Source: NS-12 sp045403215 (GTDB lineage Bacteria > Nitrospirota > Nitrospiria > Nitrospirales > NS-4). From it: a stretch of 12,425 nucleotides of DNA. The stretch covers positions 1-12,425 of the forward strand of contig JAXIOW010000020.1 in the NCBI GenBank assembly GCA_045403215.1. The letters are read 5' to 3'. The notes beneath the pieces are model-generated. The model did not search any database. It saw only the letters and a program-made list of their open reading frames with translations, and had not been told where the DNA came from. Position 1 is the stretch's first letter. Each line of letters opens with the position of its first letter. This document shows positions 6,204-12,176 of this stretch, one piece after another. Both the position numbers and the translations under genes were made by a program.

Positions 6204-6463
6204 GAGGGCGGCATCGGCATCTTCTGAGCGGGACGGACGCGACCAGCCTTGCAATCCTCGCAGACGCGAGGACGATCCTTCAGGAATCTCCCCCCGCTGA
6301 GGCAGGCGTAATGGACCATCTCGTTGCACACCGTGCACCGGGCCCACCCACCGGTGAAGAATGTGATGTTCCGGTAGAGGACCTTCCGGCAGACCGGGCA
6401 GGAGGTTGGCTGGATCTCCAGCGTCAGCAGCTCGATCCCCTGCTTGATGCATCGCCACCCCAT
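6200..6463 (-). CDS. Small PHD/RING-like zinc-finger protein
   Basis: An 87-residue protein from the ATG at 6463; an in-frame TTG at 6484 would add seven residues. Metal ligands are Cys22, Cys25, Cys43, Cys46, His51, Cys54, Cys68 and Cys71, i.e. C-x2-C-x17-C-x2-C-x4-H-x2-C-x13-C-x2-C. This is the C4HC3 order and spacing of eukaryotic PHD fingers and is close to cross-brace RING domains. The Trp usually found two residues before the seventh ligand of PHD fingers is absent. Bacterial RING-like families exist, usually as small proteins or fused to membrane segments, and their roles are mostly unknown. The stop overlaps the ATG of the following three-helix membrane protein. A basic, Pro-ending tail follows the finger. 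The fold assignment rests on ligand pattern alone. Confidence 0.65.
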   Translation of the reverse strand: MGWRCIKQGIELLTLEIQPTSCPVCRKVLYRNITFFTGGWARCTVCNEMVHYACLSGGRFLKDRPRVCEDCKAGRVRPAQKMPMPPS

Positions 6464-6473
6464 CGCGGCGCTC

Positions 6474-6503
6474 AGTATAGACAAGCCGTTCCGAATCCTG
6501 CAA
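6474..6503 (-). promoter_or_regulatory. Possible promoter of the zinc-finger/membrane protein pair
   Basis: TATACT (6479-6474, five of six consensus) stands 10 bases before the ATG at 6463, with a poor TTGCAG (6503-6498) 18 bases upstream. Transcription would begin near 6467, leaving about 4 nt of leader. If the TTG at 6484 were the true start, this hexamer would lie inside the gene. Confidence 0.35.
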
Positions 6504-6517
6504 GCTTGGAGACAAGA

Positions 6518-7114
6518 ATGAGAACCTCCCTGGTTTGTGCGCTGATCATCATGTGCGTCGCGCCCGTACGGTCACAGGCCATCGAGCTCCACCCGAGCTC
6601 CGCGCAGATCGCCACGGAGCTGGAACGCGGCCGGGCCGCCGCCACTGTTCGCACCCCGCCGGTCGAACTGTATTCGTGGTTCGGGCCACCGAACGATCCT
6701 GCGAACGAGTTCCGGCCCCGCGGGTTCCTCATGACGAAGCTCTCGGGCCTGGCCGTGCTGTCGGCCCACTTCGCGCTGCGTGCCCAGCAGCCGAACGAGC
6801 AGGAGCTCCGGCGGATCCTGGACGACCAATACCTCCAAGTATCCGTCACGCTCTACGGCGACCGCCGGAACTTCGCGCAGAACACCTTCGTGATGCTCGT
6901 CCAGGGCGACAGGAAAATCATGCCGGCGCGAATCCGTGCGGACGACATGGCCGACCGCACATCCGCCTGGCCGAAATCCCCGGCCTATCGCGCCAAGGTG
7001 GTGGCGTCCTTCACGTACGGCGACTTCGATCCGCTCGCGAAGACCCAGCTCTCCGTCTTCCCGCGGACCGGCGGGGAACTCTCATTCGACCTGGACTTCG
7101 CATCCATTCCGTGA
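6518..7114 (+). CDS. Exported protein of unknown function
   Basis: A 198-residue protein from the ATG at 6518, with GGAG seven bases upstream; the open frame extends further upstream without signal-peptide or family features. Residues 1-21 form a Sec signal peptide (Arg2, hydrophobic core, cleavage probably after Ser19-Gln-Ala21). The mature part is rich in Arg, Pro and beta-prone stretches, with no Cys, repeats or membrane helix. Noticeable segments are ELYSWFGPPNDPANEFRPRG (50-69), LQVSVTLYGDRRNFAQNTFV (106-125) and a C-terminal beta-like run ending in SFDLDFASIP. It is likely periplasmic. I do not recognise a family. It diverges from the zinc-finger pair with 54 bp between starts. Confidence 0.7.
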   Translation: MRTSLVCALIIMCVAPVRSQAIELHPSSAQIATELERGRAAATVRTPPVELYSWFGPPNDPANEFRPRGFLMTKLSGLAVLSAHFALRAQQPNEQELRRILDDQYLQVSVTLYGDRRNFAQNTFVMLVQGDRKIMPARIRADDMADRTSAWPKSPAYRAKVVASFTYGDFDPLAKTQLSVFPRTGGELSFDLDFASIP

Positions 7115-7152
7115 CCCCTCACCCTGCCCTCTCCCCGGAGGGTCGAGGGAGA
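7115..7152. repeat. REP-like GC-rich palindromic intergenic repeat, single copy in view
   Basis: Directly after the stop at 7114 lies a C-rich then G-rich stretch able to fold. ACCCT (7121-7125) can pair with AGGGT (7139-7143), or TCTCCC (7130-7135) with GGGAGA (7147-7152). In one frame it encodes HPALSPEGRG, a peptide commonly seen in spurious annotations over dispersed intergenic palindromes. Only one copy is in the window, so its repeat status rests on that resemblance. Confidence 0.45.
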
Positions 7153-7161
7153 TTCGGTTCG

Positions 7162-7191
7162 TTGACACGCTTTAGAGGGCTTTGCTAACCT
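7162..7191 (+). promoter_or_regulatory. Possible promoter of the terpenoid operon
   Basis: A perfect TTGACA (7162-7167) is followed by TGCTAACCT (7183-7191), an extended-type but poor -10 (TAACCT, spacer 18). The start would be near 7198, giving a leader of about 50 nt that contains the hairpin at 7207-7238. Confidence 0.35.
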
Positions 7192-7206
7192 GCGCAACAT
7201 TAATTA

Positions 7207-7238
7207 GTGGGAGAGGGCCCCGAAGACGCCCCTCCCAC
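7207..7238 (+). promoter_or_regulatory. Leader hairpin just upstream of the prenyl synthase start
   Basis: Arms 7207-7218 and 7228-7238 form 11 base pairs with one bulged A (7214) and a 9-base loop. The stem is mostly G-C and ends 8 bases before the ATG at 7247. No T-run follows, so it is not an intrinsic terminator. The only Shine-Dalgarno-like sequence before this gene (GGGAG at 7209-7213) is locked in the 5' arm. Confidence 0.5.
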
Positions 7239-7246
7239 ACCCACGT

Positions 7247-8137
7247 ATGGACATCAAGACTTACCTGGAGCAAACACGGCAGGACGTGGACCGTTTCCTC
7301 GAGTCCATCATGCCGGCCGAGGACGCCCCGCCCGCCACGCTCCACAAGGCCATGCGCTACAGCCTGTTCGCCGGCGGGAAGCGCGTGCGGCCCATCCTGG
7401 CCATCGCAGCTTGCGAGGCAGTCTGCGGCGCCTCGCCGCTCGTCCTGCCCCTCGCCTCGACGCTGGAGCTGATTCACACCTACTCACTGATCCACGACGA
7501 CCTGCCAGCCATGGATAACGACGACTACCGGCGGGGCAAGCTGACCAACCACAAGGTCTTTGGCGAAGCCATGGCCATCCTGGCAGGCGACGCCCTGCTC
7601 ACCATGGCCTTCGATCTCGCCAGCCGGCCCGAACTGGTCAACGGCCTCGATCCCCGCGCGCAGGTGCGGGTGATCCAAGAACTCGCCGCCGGCTCCGGCA
7701 ACGCGGGGATGGTGGGCGGACAGGTGGCCGACATCGAGGCCGAAGGCAAGGACATTGACCTGGCGACGCTGGAGAGCGTGCACCGCTGGAAGACCGGCAA
7801 GCTCATCCGCGCCGCGGTCCGCATCGGCGGGATCGTCGGCGGGGCCACCGACCGGCAACTGCATCGCCTCACCGCCTACGCCGAGGACATCGGCCTCGCC
7901 TTCCAGATCGCGGACGACGTGCTGAACGTCGTGGGCACGCGGGAGCAGCTCGGGAAGGACGCCAACACGGATGCCTCCCGCGGGAAGAAAACCTACCCGA
8001 CGTTCTTCGGCGTAGACGGCGCCCGCAAGCGGGCCGAGGAACGCGTCGCCTCGGCCATCGCTCATCTCAAGGACTTCGACCAGAAAGCCGATCCGCTCCG
8101 CGAGCTTGCTCTTTACATCACCAGAAGAAAAAATTAA
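7247..8137 (+). CDS. ispA: Short-chain polyprenyl diphosphate synthase, probably farnesyl diphosphate synthase
   Basis: A 296-residue all-alpha trans-prenyltransferase of the IspA/FPP-GGPP synthase family. It condenses isopentenyl diphosphate with allylic diphosphates in the cytosol. Visible motifs are GGKRVRP (43-49), the first Asp-rich motif DDLPAMDNDD (84-93) with the LPAM insert of type II enzymes, GxxGMVGGQ (151-159), KTG (182-184), the second Asp-rich motif as DDVLN (223-227, last Asp replaced by Asn) and GKK (246-248). Tyr79 lies five residues before the first motif, the usual sign of a C15 product, though GGPP is not excluded. Next come hpnA and a cruF-like carotenoid gene, so it likely supplies both hopanoid and carotenoid branches. 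No free ribosome site precedes the ATG; a hairpin occupies the leader. Confidence 0.92.
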   Translation: MDIKTYLEQTRQDVDRFLESIMPAEDAPPATLHKAMRYSLFAGGKRVRPILAIAACEAVCGASPLVLPLASTLELIHTYSLIHDDLPAMDNDDYRRGKLTNHKVFGEAMAILAGDALLTMAFDLASRPELVNGLDPRAQVRVIQELAAGSGNAGMVGGQVADIEAEGKDIDLATLESVHRWKTGKLIRAAVRIGGIVGGATDRQLHRLTAYAEDIGLAFQIADDVLNVVGTREQLGKDANTDASRGKKTYPTFFGVDGARKRAEERVASAIAHLKDFDQKADPLRELALYITRRKN

Positions 8138-8157
8138 CACGGGAAGGGGCGCGTCCC

Positions 8158-8229
8158 ATGGGAAAAGAGCCTGACCTGGCAGGATCGGGGTGCGGCGGGT
8201 GTGATAACGCCTGGGGAGGGTGGGTGTAA
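8158..8229 (+). CDS. Possible 23-residue ORF coupled to hpnA
   Basis: In the 91-bp gap between ispA and hpnA an ATG at 8158, with GGAAGGGG about 8-15 bases upstream, opens a 23-residue frame. It ends in a TAA whose last A is the first base of the hpnA ATG (TAATG). The peptide contains a Cys-Gly-Gly-Cys and a Gly/Trp-rich tail. The arrangement is what a coupling leader peptide would show, but with so few codons chance cannot be excluded. Confidence 0.3.
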   Translation: MGKEPDLAGSGCGGCDNAWGGWV

Positions 8230-9215
8230 TGAAAGTGCTGGTCACGGGGGCCACTGGATTCGTCGGCGCCGCCGTCGCCCGGTGCCTGCTCGAACGCGGT
8301 GTGGACGTCCGCGTCCTCGTGCGCCGCGACAGCGACCTGCGCAACCTCGAAGGACTCAAGGTCGAGCAGGCCCATGGCGACCTGCGCGACGTCGCGTCCC
8401 TGCGGCAGGCCCTGGTCGGCTGCCGCCAGCTCTACCACGTCGCCGCGCACTACGCCCTATGGGCGCCCGATCCGCAGATCTTCTACGACATCAACGTCAC
8501 CGGCACGCGCAACCTCATGGAGGCGGCGCGGGACAGCAGCGTCGAACGGATCGTCTACACCAGCACCATCGGAGCGATCGGCCTGCCGCCGGGCGGCGGG
8601 CTTGGCACTGAAGAGACGCCGGTGTTGCTGGAGCAGATGGTGGGACACTACAAACGCTCGAAGTTCCTGGCCGAGCAGGAAGTGCACAAGCTGGCCCAGG
8701 CGGGGCTGCCGGTCGTCATCGTCAATCCCAGCGCGCCTGTCGGAGCCCGCGATATCAGGCCGACGCCCACCGGGCAGGTGATCGTGGACTTCATGAAAGG
8801 GCGGATGCCCGCCTATATCGAGACCGGCATGAACCTCGTGGACGTGGACGACGTCGCCGTGGGGCACCTCCGGGCCATGGAGAAAGGACGGATCGGCGAA
8901 CGCTACATCCTCGGCAACCGCAACCTGATGCTCCGCGAGGTGTTCGCGATCCTGAGCCGGCTGACCGGCGTGCCTGCTCCCACCATCAAGCTCCCGCGCT
9001 GGACCATCCTGCCGCTGGCCTACGCCAACCAGTGGCTGGCCGACTACGTGACGCACCAGCCGCCGCGCATCCCGCTGGATGGCGTCAAGATGGCCAAGTA
9101 CGTCATGCACTACGACTGCTCCAAAGCCCTCCGGGATCTGGGGCTGCCGCAGACACCCGTGGAGGTGGCCCTGGAGAAAGCGGTCCGCTGGTTCCGTGAA
9201 CACCGCTACGCCTAA
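8229..9215 (+). CDS. hpnA: Hopanoid-associated NAD(P)-dependent sugar epimerase, HpnA-like
   Basis: A 328-residue extended SDR. It shows TGATGFVG (6-13) for dinucleotide binding, a HVAAHYALWAPDP stretch (70-82), NVTGTRNLMEAA (89-100), YTSTIGAIG (110-118), catalytic Tyr141 and Lys145 in YKRSK, a NPSAPVG segment, and VDVDDVAVGHL in the C-terminal half. The AAHY(A/R)LWAPDP and NPS.PVG signatures are those of the hopanoid-associated sugar epimerase family HpnA, found in hopanoid loci; its exact reaction is not settled. The ATG at 8229 is chosen for GGGGAGGG eight bases upstream; a GTG nine bases earlier is less likely. The stop is directly followed by the ATG of the cruF-like gene, so co-expression with it and ispA is probable. 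No squalene-hopene cyclase lies in the window. Confidence 0.88.
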   Translation: MKVLVTGATGFVGAAVARCLLERGVDVRVLVRRDSDLRNLEGLKVEQAHGDLRDVASLRQALVGCRQLYHVAAHYALWAPDPQIFYDINVTGTRNLMEAARDSSVERIVYTSTIGAIGLPPGGGLGTEETPVLLEQMVGHYKRSKFLAEQEVHKLAQAGLPVVIVNPSAPVGARDIRPTPTGQVIVDFMKGRMPAYIETGMNLVDVDDVAVGHLRAMEKGRIGERYILGNRNLMLREVFAILSRLTGVPAPTIKLPRWTILPLAYANQWLADYVTHQPPRIPLDGVKMAKYVMHYDCSKALRDLGLPQTPVEVALEKAVRWFREHRYA

Positions 9216-9995
9216 ATGGAATTCCTGGAACTCCTCGGCAAGACCCTCCTGCTCCGCCCGTACGTCTTTCTTTTTCTGGCCATCGCCCTTACCACTTCCG
9301 TTTGGCTGATGGGATCCAAGCGGACGGCGATCTTCTTTCTCCTCACCTGGGCGACCGCTTTTGCCTGCGAGTTCTCCTCCACCCGCACCGGCATTCCGTT
9401 CGGCTGGTACTTCTATACTGGCTCGACCCGTAACCAGGAGTTGTATTTCAGCAACGTACCGTTCATGGACTCACTGTCGTTCTCGTTCCTCCTGTTCACA
9501 AGCTACTGCCTGGCCCTGGTCTTCCTCCTGCCGGCCCGCGGCCACGGACTGTCCCTGGAGTTGCGTGACAACCCGGTGATACGCCAGTCAGGCCCGGTCC
9601 TCGCGCTCACGACGCTCTTTTTCGTGCTGCTGGACGTGGTCATCGATCCTGTCGCCCTCCGGGGGGACCGCTGGTTTCTCGGCAAGATCTACGACTACCC
9701 GGAGCCGGGCGTGCACTTCGGCGTTCCGATTGAGAACTACCTGGGCTGGGCCGTGGTGGGGTTGGTCGCTCTCGGCGTGTTCCAACGGATCGACCGCCAC
9801 CTGCCGGACGCCACGAACGCGCCCACCATCACGCGCCCGCTCCTGCTGGGGTGTGTCCTCTACTACGGCGTCCTCGCGTTCAATCTGGCGGTCGCCTTCT
9901 GGATCAACGAGCCCGTGATAGGCACCACCGGCCTCTTCATGTACCTCCCGATCACAGCGTTCCTGCTGCTGAAACTGGCCGGACGGCTGTTATAA
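9216..9995 (+). CDS. Carotenoid biosynthesis membrane protein, CruF-like (DUF422 family)
   Basis: A 259-residue integral membrane protein with about seven hydrophobic helices (roughly 12-32, 36-53, 83-105, 126-146, 174-190, 208-229, 236-256). Conserved-looking polar motifs sit at helix ends: EFSSTRTGIPFGWYFYTG (52-69), VPFMDSLSF (81-89), VIDPVALRGDRWF (142-154) and HFGVPIENYLGW (167-178). This combination is typical of the CruF/bisanhydrobacterioruberin-hydratase family, which hydrates the psi-end of acyclic carotenoids. The exact activity cannot be assigned, because members are widely labelled only as carotenoid biosynthesis proteins. Its ATG follows the hpnA stop with no gap and has no ribosome site of its own, so it is probably read by coupling. 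Its last codons overlap the promoter of the following cytochrome gene. Confidence 0.8.
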   Translation: MEFLELLGKTLLLRPYVFLFLAIALTTSVWLMGSKRTAIFFLLTWATAFACEFSSTRTGIPFGWYFYTGSTRNQELYFSNVPFMDSLSFSFLLFTSYCLALVFLLPARGHGLSLELRDNPVIRQSGPVLALTTLFFVLLDVVIDPVALRGDRWFLGKIYDYPEPGVHFGVPIENYLGWAVVGLVALGVFQRIDRHLPDATNAPTITRPLLLGCVLYYGVLAFNLAVAFWINEPVIGTTGLFMYLPITAFLLLKLAGRLL

Positions 9996-9996
9996 T
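9988..9996 (+). promoter_or_regulatory. Extended -10 promoter of the cytochrome gene
   Basis: TGTTATAAT gives a perfect TGn extended element followed by a perfect TATAAT. Its final bases include the stop codon of the preceding gene. There is no good -35 at 16-18 bases, which extended -10 promoters tolerate. The start would be near 10003, leaving a 24-nt leader with GGAGG (10014-10018) correctly spaced. Confidence 0.6.
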
Positions 9997-10026
9997 GGCC
10001 CTGACCTTCTACTGGAGGACGAGGCA

Positions 10027-11112
10027 ATGATGATTCGCAAGCTCCTCATCGCGGCGCTCCTGTTCCCCCTCGTCTGGTTCGGCAGCGCGGCCATGCATTT
10101 CCCCCGCGTCTTCCAGGTCATGTTCATGATCTACCTCCTGCTGGGTCTTGGCGTGTTCCTGTTACTGGATGCGCCGTCCGTTCCCCTGGTTGAGGGATGG
10201 AAAGCCGTGGCGGCGCTAATCAGCTTTTACCTGGTCCTCTCGGCCGCGTACATCCTGGGCGCGTCCTACCTGCCCCAGTACGATCCGGCCGTGGAGAGGG
10301 GCAAGATCGAGAAGATCGTAAAGCCCAAATTGGAAACCCCTGCAGCGCGCCGGGCTAAATTGGAAGAACTGCTCAAGAAAACCGAAGCATTGCAAGCCAA
10401 GACCGAAACCCTCCAGGCGAAACTCGAAAAACTCGCGCCGTCGGCTCCCGCAAGCGTGCCGGCGGCAGGCGCCGTCGCACAACTAGCCTCCGCAGCTGGA
10501 GGAGACATCATCGCACGCGGCATGGAAGTCTACGACCTGCACGAGTGCTACAACTGCCACAAGATCGGCGGCAAGGGGTCTGTGAAGAAACGCGGTCCGG
10601 TATTGGACAACATCGGCAACCTCCTGACGCAGGAAGACATCAAGAAGAAGGTCTTCGACCCCGGCTACCTCTATGCCGACGGCTTCGAGAAGGAGCACAA
10701 GAAGGGGCAGATGCCGGACAAGTACAAGGAGCTGATGACCGATGAGGAAGTCACTGCCCTGGCCGCGTACCTGACCACGCTGAAAAACCCGGCCGTCGAG
10801 ACCCCCAAACCGATCTTCGTGAAGACCAAGGTGGAGCATGGCTTCATCGTGTACGGGTACGTGCGCGACAAGAACGGCAAGCCGGTTCCGGACCTGCCCG
10901 TGATGGCCCAGCCCTTAAAACCCGGCCGCGAGGGCCACACAGTCAAGACGAACAAGGAAGGCTATTACGAGATTTTCCTTCACATTCACAACGAGGACGT
11001 CGGCACGAAGATCGTCATCTCGGCGAACAACGTGAAGAAGGAGATCGTCGCCAACTACAACCCCGACGACAAGGTCACCAAGCGGCAGGCGGCCGTAGAC
11101 CTAGTGCTCTGA
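10027..11112 (+). CDS. Membrane-anchored monoheme cytochrome c with coiled coil and C-terminal beta domain
   Basis: A 361-residue protein with four parts. Residues 4-22, 28-48 and 60-80 are hydrophobic helices that should anchor it in the inner membrane. Residues 106-137 form a Lys/Glu/Leu heptad-like coiled coil with a near-repeat (KTEALQAK, KTETLQAK), followed by an Ala/Pro linker. Residues 158-255 are a cytochrome c domain with heme motif CYNCH (174-178) and probable axial Met229 in GQMPD. Residues 265-361 resemble a carboxypeptidase-regulatory-like Ig fold (VYGYVRDKNGKPVPDLPV, TNKEGYYEIFLHI). Heme attachment requires the cytochrome part to face the periplasm. It probably shuttles electrons at the membrane, but the partner is unknown. 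The start has GGAGG eight bases upstream; a second ATG follows immediately. Confidence 0.85.
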   Translation: MMIRKLLIAALLFPLVWFGSAAMHFPRVFQVMFMIYLLLGLGVFLLLDAPSVPLVEGWKAVAALISFYLVLSAAYILGASYLPQYDPAVERGKIEKIVKPKLETPAARRAKLEELLKKTEALQAKTETLQAKLEKLAPSAPASVPAAGAVAQLASAAGGDIIARGMEVYDLHECYNCHKIGGKGSVKKRGPVLDNIGNLLTQEDIKKKVFDPGYLYADGFEKEHKKGQMPDKYKELMTDEEVTALAAYLTTLKNPAVETPKPIFVKTKVEHGFIVYGYVRDKNGKPVPDLPVMAQPLKPGREGHTVKTNKEGYYEIFLHIHNEDVGTKIVISANNVKKEIVANYNPDDKVTKRQAAVDLVL

Positions 11113-11205
11113 CGGCGGGAGGGGGAACGCTCACCGATAGACGGCGCCGCGCTCTCCCCGAACACGGCGGAAAACTCTGCGCTAAGGTATGGTGACGGCT
11201 CTCCG

Positions 11206-11670
11206 ATGCTGACGATCAGACGCGGCAGGGAACAGGACTTTCCGGACATTCTGAAGATCCAGGCGGAAGCCTTCGGCGAGTATCAGGGCCTCTACGATGT
11301 GAACGCCTGGACGAAAGAATCCTTGGAGAACGTCAACCTGGACGCGCGGGACAAGGTCATCCTGGTCGCGGAATGGGAGGGGATGCTGGTGGGCTCCGTC
11401 CGCTTCTGGGTCGTGGCGGGCGTCTGCGTGATCCGGCTGCTCTCCGTGAAGCCCGGCTACCAGGGCCGGGGCATCGGGAAGGCCTTGATGCGGGAGATTG
11501 AGCGCCTGGCTACGGACGCGCACAAGCTCTACGTCTGCACCATGCTCCGCACCTCCCGGAACACCACCCTGTTCTTGAGCCTCGGCTACCGTCCCGAGTC
11601 CGTTCTCCACGACCACTACCACCACACCGATTTCATCTGCTTCTCCAAATACCTGAAGCACGCGTCCTGA
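11206..11670 (+). CDS. GNAT-family N-acetyltransferase
   Basis: A 154-residue single-domain acetyltransferase. The acetyl-CoA-binding motif A is clear: LLSVKPGYQGRGIGKALM (78-95) with QGRGIG at 86-91, preceded by the usual beta strands (VILVAEWEGMLVGSVRFWV). A C-terminal NTTLFLSLGYRPES stretch (119-132) matches motif B. A His-rich segment, HDHYHH (135-140), follows and is unusual but not diagnostic. GNAT enzymes move an acetyl group to an amine of a small molecule, antibiotic, peptide or protein; the acceptor here is unknown. No in-frame start lies upstream within reach and the ribosome site is weak. The 93-bp gap after the cytochrome gene holds no clear terminator. Its stop is 1 bp from that of the convergent FKBP gene. 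Confidence 0.85.
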   Translation: MLTIRRGREQDFPDILKIQAEAFGEYQGLYDVNAWTKESLENVNLDARDKVILVAEWEGMLVGSVRFWVVAGVCVIRLLSVKPGYQGRGIGKALMREIERLATDAHKLYVCTMLRTSRNTTLFLSLGYRPESVLHDHYHHTDFICFSKYLKHAS

Positions 11671-11671
11671 C

Positions 11672-12016
11672 TTACTCGACCCTCAGCAGCTCAATCTCGT
11701 AGAGCAGCGCGGCATTGGGCGGAATGAACGGGCCGAAACCCTTCGCGCCATAGCCGAGCCCGGGAGGAACCCTCAACTTCCGTTTCCCCCCGACCCGCAT
11801 CCCGGCTATCCCTTCGTCCCAGCCCTTGATCACTCGCCCTGCGCCGAGCCGAAAACTAATGGGCCGGTTGCGGTCTCTGCTGGAATCAAACTTCTTTCCG
11901 TCTAGCAGCCAGCCAGTGAAGTGAACCGTAACGGTCTGCCCTGCTTTCGCGACAGGGCCGGTTCCCACGATCAGGTCCTTATACTTGAGGCCACTCCTCG
12001 TTGTGACAACAGCCAC
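11672..12016 (-). CDS. FKBP-type peptidyl-prolyl cis-trans isomerase
   Basis: A 114-residue, single-domain FKBP starting with GTG at 12016; AAGGAG six bases upstream supports that codon. Family features include VHFTGWLLDGKKFDSS (31-46), RVIKGWDEGIAGMRVGGKR (61-79) with the pocket Trp66, PPGLGYGAKG (84-93), and IPPNAALLYEIELL (98-111). Small differences from human FKBP12 are Phe33 for its Tyr26 and Ile98 near its His87; such changes are common in bacteria. No signal peptide is present, so it should act in the cytosol as a folding helper with Xaa-Pro isomerase activity. It is the last gene in a minus-strand series with the PiT permease and a 30-residue membrane peptide, 24 bp after the latter. 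Confidence 0.92.
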   Translation of the reverse strand: MAVVTTRSGLKYKDLIVGTGPVAKAGQTVTVHFTGWLLDGKKFDSSRDRNRPISFRLGAGRVIKGWDEGIAGMRVGGKRKLRVPPGLGYGAKGFGPFIPPNAALLYEIELLRVE

Positions 12017-12040
12017 GAGCTCTCCTTGTCAGGGTTGCCG

Positions 12041-12133
12041 TTACTTTTTCATCTGACTGACGAACACGATGACCACCAGGATGAGGAAGCCGACACCCGT
12101 GAGCGCCCACATCCATCCCATGATGTCGCTCAT
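12041..12133 (-). CDS. 30-residue single-helix membrane peptide
   Basis: The frame starts at the ATG at 12133 with GGAG eight bases upstream and stops at TAA 12041. The 30-residue product has a short Ser-Asp N-terminus, one hydrophobic helix (about Trp7-Val25) and a Lys-Lys C-terminus, which by the positive-inside rule puts the C-terminus in the cytosol. It fits neatly between the PiT gene (43 bp) and the FKBP gene (24 bp), in the same direction. Its size and layout resemble small accessory subunits such as CcoQ or CydX, but there is no specific match. It could modulate the phosphate permease; this is inference from position. Confidence 0.6.
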   Translation of the reverse strand: MSDIMGWMWALTGVGFLILVVIVFVSQMKK

Positions 12134-12176
12134 CGAAACGACTCCGCTGTCGTTTTTGCTTGCATGATGTAGGTAG

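Noticed and set aside
6204..6515. N-terminal extension of the three-helix membrane protein frame
   Set aside because: It covers the zinc-finger gene in another frame and lacks any pattern; the ATG at 6203 overlaps the upstream stop as expected for coupling.
7115..7188. Protein-coding reading of the PALSPEGRG stretch
   Set aside because: It is the tail of a frame overlapping the exported-protein gene; the palindromic DNA explains it better.
7228..7253. Hairpin at 7207-7238 as a terminator of the exported-protein gene
   Set aside because: No T-run follows; the stem is followed by ACCCACGT and the start codon of the next gene.
8457..9203. 248-residue minus-strand frame opposite hpnA
   Set aside because: His/Arg/Asp-rich shadow of the hpnA coding strand with no domain features.
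11113..11205. Terminator or RNA element between the cytochrome and GNAT genes
   Set aside because: G- and C-rich stretches can pair only imperfectly with several mismatches and no T-run; nothing convincing is present.
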